Shown here: positions 35,122 through 44,892 of the stretch, piece by piece
How the letters are laid out: each line of letters starts with the position of its first letter
Numbering within the stretch: the stretch's first letter is position 1
Assembly: GCF_000472505.1 (NCBI RefSeq)
Contig: NZ_AWZR01000001.1
Coordinates: forward strand, 301,693 to 365,692
Length of the DNA: 64,000 bases
Origin: Luteimonas sp. J29
GTDB taxonomy: Bacteria; Pseudomonadota; Gammaproteobacteria; Xanthomonadales; Xanthomonadaceae
Direction of reading: 5' to 3'
Notes under the pieces: generated by a model
Seen by the model: the letters and a program-made list of their open reading frames with translations, nothing else
Database searches by the model: none
What the model was told of the DNA's origin: nothing
Position numbers and translations under genes: made by a program

Positions 35122-38100
35122 TCAGGCGCGCTGCGGCTCCGCCGACCTTGCCGCCGCCGCTTCCGCGTCGCGCGCGTGGTCGCGGGCGAGGTACATGTAG
35201 AACGCCGGCAGCACGAACAGGGTGAACAGCGTGCCGATCGTCATGCCCGAGGCGATCACCGTGCCCATCGAGAAGCGCGAGGCCGCGCCCGGGCCCCTGG
35301 CGATGAGCAGCGGGATCATCGCGAACACCAGCGCCGCGGTGGTCATCAGCACCGGGCGCAGGCGGATCGCCGCGGCCCGCTCGATCGCCTCGCGCTTGGA
35401 CAGGCCTTCGTTGATCTGCAGCTTGTTGGCGAACTCCACGATCAGGATGCCGTGCTTGGAGATCACGCCCACGAGGGTGACCAGGCCGACCTGGGTGTAG
35501 ATGTTGATGCTCATGCCCGGGAAGGCCTCGATCCCGGCGAAGCCCAGGATCCCGCCCACGATCGCCAGGACGTTGAGCGTCAGCAGCGCGCCGCAGATCG
35601 CCATCGGCACGGTCAGCAGCATGATCAGCGCGTCGCGGAAGCTCTCGAACTGCGCCGACAGCACCAGGAAGATCACCACCAGCGCCAGCGCCAGGGTCAG
35701 CAGCATCGCCGATCCCTCCTGCTTGAACTGGCGCGACTCGCCGGCGTAGTCCACCGAGTAGCCCTGCGGCAGGATGTCGCGCGCGGCCTGGTCGAGGATC
35801 GCCAGCGCCTCGCCCTTGCTCACGCCGGGGCGCGGGGCGAAGGTGATCGCCACCGCGTTGAGTTGCTGGAAGCGCTTGAGCGACTGCGGCTGCGCGCTTT
35901 CCTTCAGCGTCACCAGGGTCGAGAGCGGGATCAGCTCGCCGTCGCGGGTGCGGGTGTAGTAGTTCTGCAGGTCGGACGCGTTGAGCCGGTCGCTGCGCTG
36001 CACCTGCGGGATCACCAGGTACGAGCGGTTCTGCATCGCGAAGCGGTTGGTGTAACCGCCCGAGAGCATCGCCGACATGTCCGCCGCCAGGGTCCGCATG
36101 TCGATGCCCAGCGAGGCCGCCTTGTCGCGGTCGATGTGCACCTCGATGCGCGGCTTGTCGATCTTCAGGTCCTTGTCGAGGAAGATGAAGCGCCGGCTCT
36201 CCATCGCCCGCTGCAGGATCGCGTCCGCCAGCTCGCTGAGCTGGGCCAGGTCGCCCACGCCGCCGATAACGAACTCGCCGCCGCCGTCGCCGCCGGCGCT
36301 GGGCAGCGACGGGGGGACCAGGGCGAACGTGTTCAGGCCGGTGACTTCCGAGATCTGCGGCTGCAGGTCCTGCTCAAGCACCTGCTTGGTGGAGCGGCCG
36401 CGCTCGCTCCACGGCTTGAGTACGAAGCCGGCCATCGCCATCGGGCTGGCGCCGCCCCCCGTGCCGCCGAAGCCGCCGTTGAACAGGAAGTAGTCCTGGA
36501 CTTCGGGAATGCCCTGGGCGATCCGCGACATCTCGTCGGTATAGCGCTCGACGTAGTCCAGGGTCGCGGTCGGATCGGCCTGGGAGATCGCGAAGATGAA
36601 GCCCTCGTCCTCCAGCGGCGCCGGTTCCTTGGGTGCGGTGGCGTAGAGGAACACGCACGACACGAGCACGATGGCACCGAACGCCGCGACCACCGATTTC
36701 GTCTCCAGCGTGCCGTGCAGGCGGCGCATGTAGCCGGCCTGCAGCGCGTCGAACTTCCGGTCCAGCCACGCCTCCAGCCGGCCCTTGCCGCCGGCGCCGT
36801 GCGGCTTGAGGATCTTGGCGCTCATCATCGGCGACAGGGTCAGCGCGATCACGCCCGACAGCAGCACGCTGCCGGCCAGGGTGAAGGCGAACTCGGTGAA
36901 CAGGATGCCGGTCAGGCCGCCCTGGAAGCCGATCGGCAGGTACACCGCCACCAGGGTGGTGGTCATCGCCACCACGGGCCAGGCCAGCTCGCGCGCGCCC
37001 TTGATCGCCGCGTCGTAGGGCGACATCCCCTCCTCGATGTGGCGGTGGATGTTCTCCAGCACGATGATCGCGTCGTCGACCACGATGCCGATCGCCAGCA
37101 CCATCGCCAGCAGCGTCAGCAGGTTGATGGTGAAGCCCATCAGCAGCATCAGGAACAGCGCGCCGATCAGCGACAGCGGCACGGTGACCGCCGGGATCAG
37201 CACGCTGCGCAGCGAGCCCAGGAACAGGTAGATCACCACGATCACGATGATCACCGCCTCGATGATCGTGCTCACCACCTCGTTGATCGCGTCCTGGATC
37301 GCCTCGGTGCTGTCGTAGGGGATGGTGGCGACCAGGCCCTCGGGCAGCTGGGGCACGATCTCGTTGTCCCACAGTGCGCGCACGTCGGCGATCACGTCCA
37401 GCGAGTTGGCGTCGGGCGAGACGAAGATGCCCATGAAGGTGGCCGATTCGCCGTTGATCCGCACCGAGGTGCCGTAGTTTTCCGAGCCCAGCACCACGTC
37501 GGCCACGTCGCCCAGGCGCACGATCGCGCCGCCCTGCTCGCGGATCACGAGCTGGCGGAACTCCTCCGGGCTCTGCAGGTCGGTGCGCGCGGTCATGTCG
37601 ATCGCGACCATCTGGCCCTTGGTCGAACCCACCGCGGAGAGCACGTTGTTGGCCCGCAGCGCGTTGGACACGTCGCTGGCGGTGACCTGCAGCGCGGCCA
37701 TGCGGTCGGGCTTGAGCCACACCCGCATCGCGAACGTGCCGGCGCCGAGGATGTCGGCGCGCTGCACGCCCGGCACCGTCACCAGCTTGGGCTGGACCAC
37801 GCGGGTGAGGTAGTCGGTGATCTGGTTGTTGTCGAGCGTCTCGCTGGCGAACGACACGTACATCGCCGCGATCTGCTGGCCCTGCTGCAGGTCGATCACC
37901 GGGTCCTCGGACTCGGGCGGCAGCTGGCCGCGCATCTTGTTGACCTTGGCCGCGATCTGGGTCAGCGCCTCGTTCGGGTCGTGGTCCAGGCGGATGTAGG
38001 CCTGGATCGTGCTCACGCCGGCCGAACTGGTCGAGGACATGTAGTCGATGCCCTCGGCGCTGGCGATCTCGCGCTCGAGCGGGGTGGTGATGAAGCCCTG

Positions 38101-38277
38101 GATCAGGTCCGCGTCCGCGCCGTAGTACACCGTGGTCACGTTGACCACCGCGTTGCGCAGCTCCGGGTACTGGCGCACGTTGAGCTCGGAGAACGCGCGC
38201 AGCCCGAAGATCAGGATGAACAGGCTGACGACCATCGCCAGCACCGGCTTGTTGATGAAGATGTCGGTGAATTTCAT
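35122..38277 (-). CDS. RND multidrug efflux pump, inner-membrane subunit (left system)
   Basis: An AcrB/MexB-superfamily proton-driven pump of 1051 residues. It has the typical N terminus (FINKPVLAMVVSLFILI), two periplasmic porter domains, and the proton-relay pair D401-D402 in GIVVDDAI within transmembrane helix 4, followed by F-T-I-N-L-L-T-L-type helix 3/4 sequence. The C-terminal half repeats the architecture and ends after SMGTVIASGMTIGTLFTLFVLPAFY. It is more like the MdtB/MexW/VexH branch than AcrB in its porter sequences. It is the third gene after tetR and the adaptor on the same strand. No TolC-type channel gene is adjacent. Confidence 0.95.
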   Translation of the reverse strand: MKFTDIFINKPVLAMVVSLFILIFGLRAFSELNVRQYPELRNAVVNVTTVYYGADADLIQGFITTPLEREIASAEGIDYMSSTSSAGVSTIQAYIRLDHDPNEALTQIAAKVNKMRGQLPPESEDPVIDLQQGQQIAAMYVSFASETLDNNQITDYLTRVVQPKLVTVPGVQRADILGAGTFAMRVWLKPDRMAALQVTASDVSNALRANNVLSAVGSTKGQMVAIDMTARTDLQSPEEFRQLVIREQGGAIVRLGDVADVVLGSENYGTSVRINGESATFMGIFVSPDANSLDVIADVRALWDNEIVPQLPEGLVATIPYDSTEAIQDAINEVVSTIIEAVIIVIVVIYLFLGSLRSVLIPAVTVPLSLIGALFLMLLMGFTINLLTLLAMVLAIGIVVDDAIIVLENIHRHIEEGMSPYDAAIKGARELAWPVVAMTTTLVAVYLPIGFQGGLTGILFTEFAFTLAGSVLLSGVIALTLSPMMSAKILKPHGAGGKGRLEAWLDRKFDALQAGYMRRLHGTLETKSVVAAFGAIVLVSCVFLYATAPKEPAPLEDEGFIFAISQADPTATLDYVERYTDEMSRIAQGIPEVQDYFLFNGGFGGTGGGASPMAMAGFVLKPWSERGRSTKQVLEQDLQPQISEVTGLNTFALVPPSLPSAGGDGGGEFVIGGVGDLAQLSELADAILQRAMESRRFIFLDKDLKIDKPRIEVHIDRDKAASLGIDMRTLAADMSAMLSGGYTNRFAMQNRSYLVIPQVQRSDRLNASDLQNYYTRTRDGELIPLSTLVTLKESAQPQSLKRFQQLNAVAITFAPRPGVSKGEALAILDQAARDILPQGYSVDYAGESRQFKQEGSAMLLTLALALVVIFLVLSAQFESFRDALIMLLTVPMAICGALLTLNVLAIVGGILGFAGIEAFPGMSINIYTQVGLVTLVGVISKHGILIVEFANKLQINEGLSKREAIERAAAIRLRPVLMTTAALVFAMIPLLIARGPGAASRFSMGTVIASGMTIGTLFTLFVLPAFYMYLARDHARDAEAAAARSAEPQRA

Positions 38278-38288
38278 GGCTCGACTCC

Positions 38289-38312
38289 CCCTCCCCCGCG
38301 CGCGGGGGAGGG
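38289..38312. repeat. GC-rich palindrome between adaptor and pump genes
   Basis: CTCCCCCGCGCGCGGGGGAG (38291-38310) is a perfect inverted repeat, and the flanks CC/GG extend it to 24 bp. It fills most of the 60-bp gap between the adaptor stop and the pump ATG. There is no T tract in either direction, so it may be a REP-type element or an mRNA-stabilising hairpin that sets the adaptor-to-pump ratio. Confidence 0.6.
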
Positions 38313-38337
38313 TCGGGGTGGGGGCGCGGGACCGACG

Positions 38338-39528
38338 TCAGCGGTTCTGCGTCTGCGGCTCCGGGTCGGCGGCCGGCTGGATCTCGTTGTTGATGGTGAC
38401 CTCGGCCTCGTTGCGCAGCTTCAGCAGGCCGCTGGTGGCCACCTGCTCGCCGGGCTTGAGTCCCTCGACCACCGCGACCAGGTCGCCGCGGGTCGCCCCG
38501 GTGCGGACGAAGCGCTGGGTGACGACCAGCTTGTTGCCGGTGAGCGGGTTGCCCTGCATGTCGGTCTCGCCCTCCTTGCGCGGCACCTCGCTGATGACGA
38601 ACACCGCGTTGCCGTAGGGGTTGAAGCTGACCGCGGTCTGCGGGATCACCACCACCTCGCGTTCGCCGCCCAGCGAGAACCGGACCCTGGCGAACGCGCC
38701 CGGGCGCAGCAGGTGCTCGGGGTTGGCCAGGGTGGCCTGGGCGGTGAAGTTGCGCGTGGACGGGTCGATCCGCGGCTCGATCGCGGTGACCTCGCCCTCG
38801 AACTCGCGGCCGGGCAGGGCGTCGACCGTGGCCCGGATCCTGGTGCCCGGCCGCAGCTTGTCCATGTACTGCTCGGGCAGGGCGAAGTCGAGGTGGATCG
38901 GGTCGAGCTGCTGCAGGGTCACGATCGGGTCGCCCGGCGAGACGAACTGGCCGAGGTTGACCCGGCGGATGCCGAGCTCGCCGGAGAACGGCGCGCGGAT
39001 GGTCTTCTGCGCGATCAGCGCGCGCTGCGCCTCGACCTGCGCGCGCGCGTTGGCGGCCGCCGAGACGCGCTGCTGCACCTCGTCCAGCGAGACCAGCTGG
39101 TCCTTGCCCAGCTGCTGCCAGCGCTCGGCCTGGACCTCGGCCAGCCGCGCGGTGCTCTCCAGCGCCTTGAGCGTGGCCACCTCGTTGTCGGTGTTCAGGC
39201 GCACCAGGACCGCGCCGGCCTTGACCGGCTGGCCGGGCTCGAACTCGATCGCGCGCACCACGCCGCCGGCCTCGGTGGTCACCTCGGTGCCGTTGACGGC
39301 GACGAAGGTGCCGACCGCCTCGCCGTCGTCGCTCCAGCGCTGCGTGGCCGCGGTGGCGGCGCTGATCGCGGCCGCCGGCTGCGGCATGTTGTCGAAGAAC
39401 TGGTTCATCTGCTGGCCGATGGCCCACTTGACGAGGAACACGCCGCCGAACACGAGCAGCGTCCCGATCAGCATCAGGACCATGCGCAGCGCGAACCGGG
39501 GCTTGCGCGGGGGATGGATGGTGGACAT
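38338..39528 (-). CDS. RND efflux periplasmic adaptor (membrane fusion protein), membrane-anchored
   Basis: A protein of 396 residues with a single N-terminal membrane helix (MVLMLIGTLLVFGGVFLV, residues about 17-34) and no lipobox, then the adaptor fold: barrel-sandwich half (GVVRAIEFEPGQPVKAGAVLVRL), an alpha-helical hairpin (residues about 120-170) and the second half (KTIRAPFSGELGIRRVNLGQFV). It links the inner-membrane pump to an outer-membrane channel. It lies 25 bp after the regulator gene and 60 bp before the pump gene, forming a tetR-adaptor-pump operon. Confidence 0.94.
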   Translation of the reverse strand: MSTIHPPRKPRFALRMVLMLIGTLLVFGGVFLVKWAIGQQMNQFFDNMPQPAAAISAATAATQRWSDDGEAVGTFVAVNGTEVTTEAGGVVRAIEFEPGQPVKAGAVLVRLNTDNEVATLKALESTARLAEVQAERWQQLGKDQLVSLDEVQQRVSAAANARAQVEAQRALIAQKTIRAPFSGELGIRRVNLGQFVSPGDPIVTLQQLDPIHLDFALPEQYMDKLRPGTRIRATVDALPGREFEGEVTAIEPRIDPSTRNFTAQATLANPEHLLRPGAFARVRFSLGGEREVVVIPQTAVSFNPYGNAVFVISEVPRKEGETDMQGNPLTGNKLVVTQRFVRTGATRGDLVAVVEGLKPGEQVATSGLLKLRNEAEVTINNEIQPAADPEPQTQNR

Positions 39529-39553
39529 GGGGGAACCTTGGCGGGGGAACGGG

Positions 39554-40297
39554 TCAGCGTTGGGGTTGCGGGGGATACGGGCAGGCCACGCCGAAGACGT
39601 CGCGGCACAGGCGTTCGTTCATGCGGTCGAGCGCGTCGCCGTCGGCCGGGTCGAACAGGGGACGCCAGCCGAAGCCGTTGAGCAGGTAGTGCAGGTGCTG
39701 GAACAGCAGCCGGTAGGGGTCGCCGATGGCCGGGTCGAGCAGGCCCTGCTGCTGCACAAGCGTATGCATGCCCACGCACAGCAGCCATGGGCCGATCGTC
39801 AGGGCCTGGTCGGGCAGCGCGAAGCCGTCCGGCAGGTCGCCGTCGCGCCGCGCCTGGGCGGCGATGGCGTCGACCATTGCGCCGACCGGCTCCCAGGCAT
39901 CGAGCGCGCGCTGGCGGCTCGCGGGCGAGGCCGCACCCCAGACCACGTCGCTCCAGACCAGCTGGGCCAGCCGGAAATGCTCTGGCTGCTCGCGCAGCAC
40001 GATCAGGTCGGCCAGCGCCAGCGCGACGATGCGCTCGCGGGTCGGGCCGCGCCAGCGCGCCGCCCGCTCGAACAGGCCGATCCGCTCGAGGCTGTTGCGC
40101 GTGGCCAGCGCCACCAGCAGATCCTCCTTGCTGGCGAAGTGCCGGTACAGGGTGCCCGTGGCGTACTCGCACTCCTCGGCGATGCGCGACATCTGCAGGT
40201 TGAGCAGGCCGTCGCGCTGGATCAGCGCCTGCGCGCAATCGAGGATCCTGGCCTCGCGCAGGGCGAACTCGCGTTGCTTGCGTGCAGTGGTGTTCAA
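39554..40297 (-). CDS. TetR/AcrR-family regulator of efflux
   Basis: A protein of 247 residues with a TetR DNA-binding domain at about residues 15-62 (LREARILDCAQALIQRDG, then TGTLYRHFASKEDLLVAL) and a divergent helical sensor domain. The only usable start is TTG at 40297, which may keep its expression low. It is the first gene of the left efflux operon and diverges from the right efflux operon. A TACTGT-n5-ACAGTA palindrome in the shared region is the likely operator. It is probably a drug-responsive repressor of both systems. Confidence 0.92.
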   Translation of the reverse strand: MNTTARKQREFALREARILDCAQALIQRDGLLNLQMSRIAEECEYATGTLYRHFASKEDLLVALATRNSLERIGLFERAARWRGPTRERIVALALADLIVLREQPEHFRLAQLVWSDVVWGAASPASRQRALDAWEPVGAMVDAIAAQARRDGDLPDGFALPDQALTIGPWLLCVGMHTLVQQQGLLDPAIGDPYRLLFQHLHYLLNGFGWRPLFDPADGDALDRMNERLCRDVFGVACPYPPQPQR

Positions 40298-40450
40298 GGC
40301 GGGGGATCCGGCGGGGCGGCCGCCCGGGCCGGCAGCTGGGCGGGCGTGGATTGTGAACCGGATTCATTCCATGATCCAGTCTCACGGACTGCGATCGCAG
40401 TCGCGGATGCTCTGACTTGTGGCAGTGGTGCGGACCGGGCACCACTCGTA

Positions 40451-40467
40451 TACTGTCCAGTACAGTA
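40451..40467. promoter_or_regulatory. TetR-type operator in the divergent efflux promoter
   Basis: TACTGTCCAGTACAGTA, with inverted arms TACTGT / ACAGTA and a 5-bp centre, lies in the only AT-rich part of the 221-bp gap between tetR (start 40297) and the right-hand adaptor gene (start 40519). Its position fits control of both directions by the TetR protein. Confidence 0.75.
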
Positions 40468-40518
40468 ATTACAACACCCGGCCGGCGCCCGCGCGCGTCG
40501 CCTGACAGGGATTGCCCC

Positions 40519-41718
40519 ATGCGCCGCTTGCCCGCCTGTATCCCCCTGCTCCTGCTGCTGTCCGCCTGCGGTGGCGACCAAGCCCCGCAAACGCCTCCCC
40601 CGCCCGAGGTCGGCGTGGTCGAAGCCAAGGCCACCGACCTGCCGCTCACCCTCGACGTGGGCGGCCGCCTGACCGCATTCCGCAGCGCCGACGTGCGCGC
40701 GCGCGTGTCCGGGGTGCTGCAGCGGCGCGCCTACACCGAAGGCAGCGACGTCAAGGAAGGCGAGGTGCTGTTCGTCATCGATCCGGCCCCGCTGCAGGCG
40801 GCGCTGTCCAATGCCCGCGCCGCGCTCGCCCAGGCCGAGGCCAACTACGCGAACGCGCGCGCCAACGCCGAGCGCGCGCGCCGGCTGGCGCCGCAGAACT
40901 ACGTGTCCGCCGCCGACCTCGACAACGCGCTGGCCGCCGAACGCAGCGCCCAGGCCGCGGTCCAGGCCGCGCGTGCGGCGGTGGAGACGGCGCAAATCAA
41001 CCTCGGCTACGCCACCGTGCGCGCCCCGATTGCCGGCCGTGCCGGGCGCCAGAGGGTGACCGAAGGCGCCCTGGTCGGCCAGGGCGAGGCGACCCTGCTC
41101 ACCACCGTCGACCAGATCGACCCGCTGTACGCGAACTTCTCGCTGGGCGTGGGCGAGCTCGACCGCATCCGCCAGGCCCAGGCCGCGGCCCCGGACGCCG
41201 CCTCGAGCGTGGACGTGGTGCTGCCCGACGGCAGCGTGCATCCGCACGCCGGCACGCTGGACTTCTCCGGCGACGTGGTCGACCCGGCCACCGGCGCGAT
41301 CTCGATGCGCGCGGTGGTGCCGAACCCCGAAGGCCGCCTGCTCCCCGGCACCTACGTCAGCCTGCGCGCCAGGCTCGGCCAGCTGCGCGGCGTGTTCGCC
41401 ATCCCGCAGGCGGCGGTGCAGCGCGACGCGCGCAGCGCCTACGCCCTGGTGGTGGACGCCGACGGCCAGGTCGCGCGCCGCGACCTCGAGCTCGAACGTG
41501 CCGAGGGCGGCGACTGGATCGTGTCCTCCGGCCTGTCCGAGGGCGACCAGGTGATCGTGTCGGGCCTGCAGAAGGTCCAGCCCGGGGCGCCGGCCAAGGC
41601 CGTGCCGTGGACCCCGCAGGGCGCGGCCGCCGCGCCGGCCGCAGCCGGACAGGCGCCTGCGCCCGCGGACAACGCAGGCAATGCCGGCGACGACGCCGGC
41701 GACGGCAAGCAAGACTGA
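40519..41718 (+). CDS. RND efflux periplasmic adaptor lipoprotein (AcrA/MexA type)
   Basis: A protein of 399 residues with a lipoprotein signal (LLLLLSAC, Cys at residue 17). The AcrA-type order follows: TLDVGGRLTAFRSADVRARVSG, a coiled-coil hairpin rich in Ala (residues about 95-165), GYATVRAPIAGRAGRQRVTEGALV, and a beta-barrel and membrane-proximal domain. The last 35 residues are a low-complexity Ala/Pro/Asp tail. It starts 51 bp after the operator and precedes the pump gene by 6 bp. The neighbouring left system uses a helix-anchored adaptor instead. Confidence 0.95.
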   Translation: MRRLPACIPLLLLLSACGGDQAPQTPPPPEVGVVEAKATDLPLTLDVGGRLTAFRSADVRARVSGVLQRRAYTEGSDVKEGEVLFVIDPAPLQAALSNARAALAQAEANYANARANAERARRLAPQNYVSAADLDNALAAERSAQAAVQAARAAVETAQINLGYATVRAPIAGRAGRQRVTEGALVGQGEATLLTTVDQIDPLYANFSLGVGELDRIRQAQAAAPDAASSVDVVLPDGSVHPHAGTLDFSGDVVDPATGAISMRAVVPNPEGRLLPGTYVSLRARLGQLRGVFAIPQAAVQRDARSAYALVVDADGQVARRDLELERAEGGDWIVSSGLSEGDQVIVSGLQKVQPGAPAKAVPWTPQGAAAAPAAAGQAPAPADNAGNAGDDAGDGKQD

Positions 41719-41724
41719 GCCGCC

Positions 41725-44700
41725 ATGCCCCGTTTTTTCATTCACCACCCGGTCTTCGCCTGGGTCGTCGCGATCCTGATCTCGCTCAGCGGCATGATCT
41801 CGCTGCTGAACATGGGCGTGGAGTCGTACCCGAACGTCGCCCCGCCGCAGGTCACGGTCAACGCGACCTATCCGGGCGCCGACGCGCGCACCGCCGAGCA
41901 GGCGGTCACCCAGGTCATCGAGCAGCAGCTCACCGGCATCGACAACCTGCTGTATTTCAGCTCGACCTCGAGCTCGTCGGGCCGTGTCTCGATCACCCTG
42001 ACCTTCGAGACCGGCACCGACCCGGACATCGCCCAGGTGCAGGTGCAGAACAAGGTCGCGCTGGCCACGCCGCGGCTGCCTTCGGAGGTGGTGCAGCAGG
42101 GCGTGGTGGTGGCCAAGGCCAACAGCGGCTTCCTGATGGTGGTCGGGCTGCGCTCCAGCGACCCGTCCATCGACCGCAACGCGCTCAACGACCTGATCGC
42201 CTCGCGCGTGCTCGAACCGCTGGCGCGCGTGCCCGGCGTCGGCAACACCCAGCACTTCGGCTCCGAGTACGCCATGAACATCTGGCTGGACCCGGTGAAG
42301 CTGCAGGGCTACGGGCTGTCGGCGACGGAGGTGCTGCAGGCGGTGCGCTCGCAGAACGCGCAGTTCGCCGCCGGCTCGATCGGCTCCGACCCGGCGCCGG
42401 CCGGCCAGGGCTTCACCGCGACGGTGGCGGCCGAAGGCCGCTTCAGTTCGCCCGAGGAGTTCCGCAACATCATCCTGCGCGCCGACGCGGACGGCGCGAT
42501 CGTGCGTCTGGGCGACGTGGCGCGGGTCGAGGTCGGCGCGCAGGGCTACGGCTTCGACGCCAAGTTCAACGGCCAGCCGACCGGTGCTGTCGCGGTCATG
42601 CTGCAGCCGGGCGCCAACGCGCTCGCGGTGGCCGAGGCGGTGACCGCGCGCATGGACGAACTCCAGGCCACGTTCCCGCCGGGCGTGGAGTGGTACACGC
42701 CGTTCAATTCGACCACCTTCGTCCGCATCGCCATCAACGAGGTGGTCAAGACCCTGGTCGAGGCGGTGGTGCTGGTGTTCCTGGTGATGCTGCTGTTCCT
42801 GCAGAACATCCGCGCCACCATCATCCCGACCCTGGTGATCCCGGTCGCGCTGCTCGGGACCTTCCTCGGCCTGAGCCTGATCGGCTTCACCGTCAACCAG
42901 TTGACCATGTTCGCGATGGTGCTGGCGATCGGCATCGTGGTCGACGACGCGATCGTGGTGATCGAGAACGTCGAGCGGATCATGGCCGAGGAGCACCTGC
43001 CGCCGCTGGAGGCCACCGAGAAGGCGATGGGCCAGATCACCGGCGCGGTGGTGGCGATCACCGTGGTGCTGGCGGCCGTGTTCATCCCCAGCGCGCTGCA
43101 GGGCGGCGCCTCGGGCGAGATCTACAAGCAGTTCGCGATCACGATCGCGATGGCGATGGCGTTCTCGGCGTTCCTGGCGCTCGGCTTCACACCGGCGCTG
43201 TGCGCGACCTTCCTCAAGCAGCACGCGCCGCCCGGCGAGCGCTCCGAGAACCGCTTCGTGCGCGGCTTCAACCGTCTGTACGAACGGGTGAGCCGCACCT
43301 ACGTCGGCCATATCGGCAGCGCGATCTCGCACGCGCCGCGCTGGATGGTGGTGTTCGCCGTGCTCGCGGTTCTGTGCGGGGTGCTGTTCACGCGCCTGCC
43401 GGGCAGTTTCGTGCCCGAGGAGGACCAGGGATACGCGCTGGCGATCGTGCAGCTGCCGCCGGGTGCGACGCTGCAGCGCACCCAGGCCGTGTTCGAGCAG
43501 GTCCGCGCCACGCTGGAGAACGTGGAAGGCTACGACAGCATGATGCAGATCGCCGGCTTCAGCTTCGTGGGCCAGGGCGAGAACGTCGGCATGGCCTTCA
43601 TCCGGCTCAAGCACTGGGACGAGCGCGACGTCACCGTGCCCGAATTCATCCAGAACGCCAACGGCGCGTTGTTCGGCATCCGCGACGCCTCGATCTTCGT
43701 GGTCAACCTGCCCACGATCCAGGGCCTGGGCCAGTTCGGCGGCTTCGACATGTACCTGCAGGACCGCGCGGGCGTCGGCCGCGAGGTGCTGGGCCAGGCA
43801 CGCGACACGCTGCTTGGCGCCGCGGCGCAGCGCAGCGACGTGCTCACCGGGGTGCGTCCGAACACGCTGGCCGATTCGCCGCAGCTGCAGCTCGGCGTCG
43901 ACCGCGCCCAGGCGCACGCGATGGGACTGTCGGTGGGCGACGTGTACAACGCGATCCAGCTGATGCTGGCGCCGGTGTACGTCAACGACTACTTCTCCAA
44001 CGGCCGCATCAAGCGCGTGATCATGCGCGCCGACGCCCCCTACCGCACCGGCCCGGAGTCGTTCGCGCACTTCTACAGTCCCTCCAGCCTGCAGCGCGGC
44101 GAGGACGGCAACCCGGCGATGATCCCGCTCAGCAACGTGGTCTCGTCGGAGTGGATGATGAATACCCCGTCGCTGACCCGCTACAACGGCTACGCGGCGA
44201 TCAACATCAACGGCTCGCCGGCGCCGGGGCGCAGCTCGGGCGAGGCGATGGCGGCGATGGAGGACATCGTCGTCAACGAGCTGCCGTCGGGCATCGGGTT
44301 CGACTGGACCGGCCTGTCGTACCAGGAAATCATCGCCGGCAACACCGCGACGCTGCTGCTGGTGCTGTCGGTGCTGGTGGTGTTCCTGTGCCTGGCCGCG
44401 CTGTACGAAAGCTGGTCGATCCCGGTCTCGGTGCTGCTGGTGGTGCCGCTGGGCATCCTCGGCGCGGTCGTCTTCACCATGCTGCGCGGGCTGTCGAACG
44501 ACATCTTCTTCAAGATCGGCCTGGTCACCGTGATCGGCCTGGCGGCGAAGAACGCGATCCTGATCGTGGAGTTCGCCGTGCTCGAACGCGCCGCGGGCAA
44601 GACCCTGCGCGAGGCGACGGTCGAGGCCGCGCGCCTGCGCCTGCGCCCGATCCTGATGACCTCGCTGGCGTTCATCATGGGCGTGACCCCGATGGCGCTG

Positions 44701-44892
44701 TCGACCGGCGCCGGCGCCAACGCGCGCCACGCCATCGGCACCGGCGTGATCGGCGGCATGCTGTTCGCCACCTTCCTCGGCCTGCTGCTGATCCCGGTGT
44801 TCTTCGTGGCCGTGCGGCGGATGCTGGGCGACCGGATGGACGAGCCGCTGCCGGGCCACGACGCCGGCAAGCTGCCGCCGGCCGCGCACTGA
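41725..44892 (+). CDS. RND multidrug efflux pump, AcrB/MexB (HAE1) type (right system)
   Basis: A 1055-residue inner-membrane trimeric drug:proton antiporter. The proton-relay aspartates D407-D408 in GIVVDDAIVVIENVER are at the same positions as in AcrB, and the N terminus MPRFFIHHPVFAWVVAI and porter domains are typical. It ends in a conventional transmembrane block (FFVAVRRMLGDR) plus a short polar tail. Together with its lipoprotein adaptor it resembles the Sme/Mex systems of Stenotrophomonas and Pseudomonas. No outer-membrane channel gene follows, so a TolC-like protein encoded elsewhere must be used. Confidence 0.96.
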   Translation: MPRFFIHHPVFAWVVAILISLSGMISLLNMGVESYPNVAPPQVTVNATYPGADARTAEQAVTQVIEQQLTGIDNLLYFSSTSSSSGRVSITLTFETGTDPDIAQVQVQNKVALATPRLPSEVVQQGVVVAKANSGFLMVVGLRSSDPSIDRNALNDLIASRVLEPLARVPGVGNTQHFGSEYAMNIWLDPVKLQGYGLSATEVLQAVRSQNAQFAAGSIGSDPAPAGQGFTATVAAEGRFSSPEEFRNIILRADADGAIVRLGDVARVEVGAQGYGFDAKFNGQPTGAVAVMLQPGANALAVAEAVTARMDELQATFPPGVEWYTPFNSTTFVRIAINEVVKTLVEAVVLVFLVMLLFLQNIRATIIPTLVIPVALLGTFLGLSLIGFTVNQLTMFAMVLAIGIVVDDAIVVIENVERIMAEEHLPPLEATEKAMGQITGAVVAITVVLAAVFIPSALQGGASGEIYKQFAITIAMAMAFSAFLALGFTPALCATFLKQHAPPGERSENRFVRGFNRLYERVSRTYVGHIGSAISHAPRWMVVFAVLAVLCGVLFTRLPGSFVPEEDQGYALAIVQLPPGATLQRTQAVFEQVRATLENVEGYDSMMQIAGFSFVGQGENVGMAFIRLKHWDERDVTVPEFIQNANGALFGIRDASIFVVNLPTIQGLGQFGGFDMYLQDRAGVGREVLGQARDTLLGAAAQRSDVLTGVRPNTLADSPQLQLGVDRAQAHAMGLSVGDVYNAIQLMLAPVYVNDYFSNGRIKRVIMRADAPYRTGPESFAHFYSPSSLQRGEDGNPAMIPLSNVVSSEWMMNTPSLTRYNGYAAININGSPAPGRSSGEAMAAMEDIVVNELPSGIGFDWTGLSYQEIIAGNTATLLLVLSVLVVFLCLAALYESWSIPVSVLLVVPLGILGAVVFTMLRGLSNDIFFKIGLVTVIGLAAKNAILIVEFAVLERAAGKTLREATVEAARLRLRPILMTSLAFIMGVTPMALSTGAGANARHAIGTGVIGGMLFATFLGLLLIPVFFVAVRRMLGDRMDEPLPGHDAGKLPPAAH

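Noticed and set aside
34162..39681. 1839-codon rightward open frame over bioD and the left efflux operon
   Set aside because: Opposes three well-supported genes. It is His/Arg/Gln-rich with no motif, an artefact of high G+C third positions.
40294..44889. 1531-codon leftward open frame over the right efflux operon
   Set aside because: Antisense to an adaptor and an AcrB-type pump with intact D407-D408; low-complexity translation.
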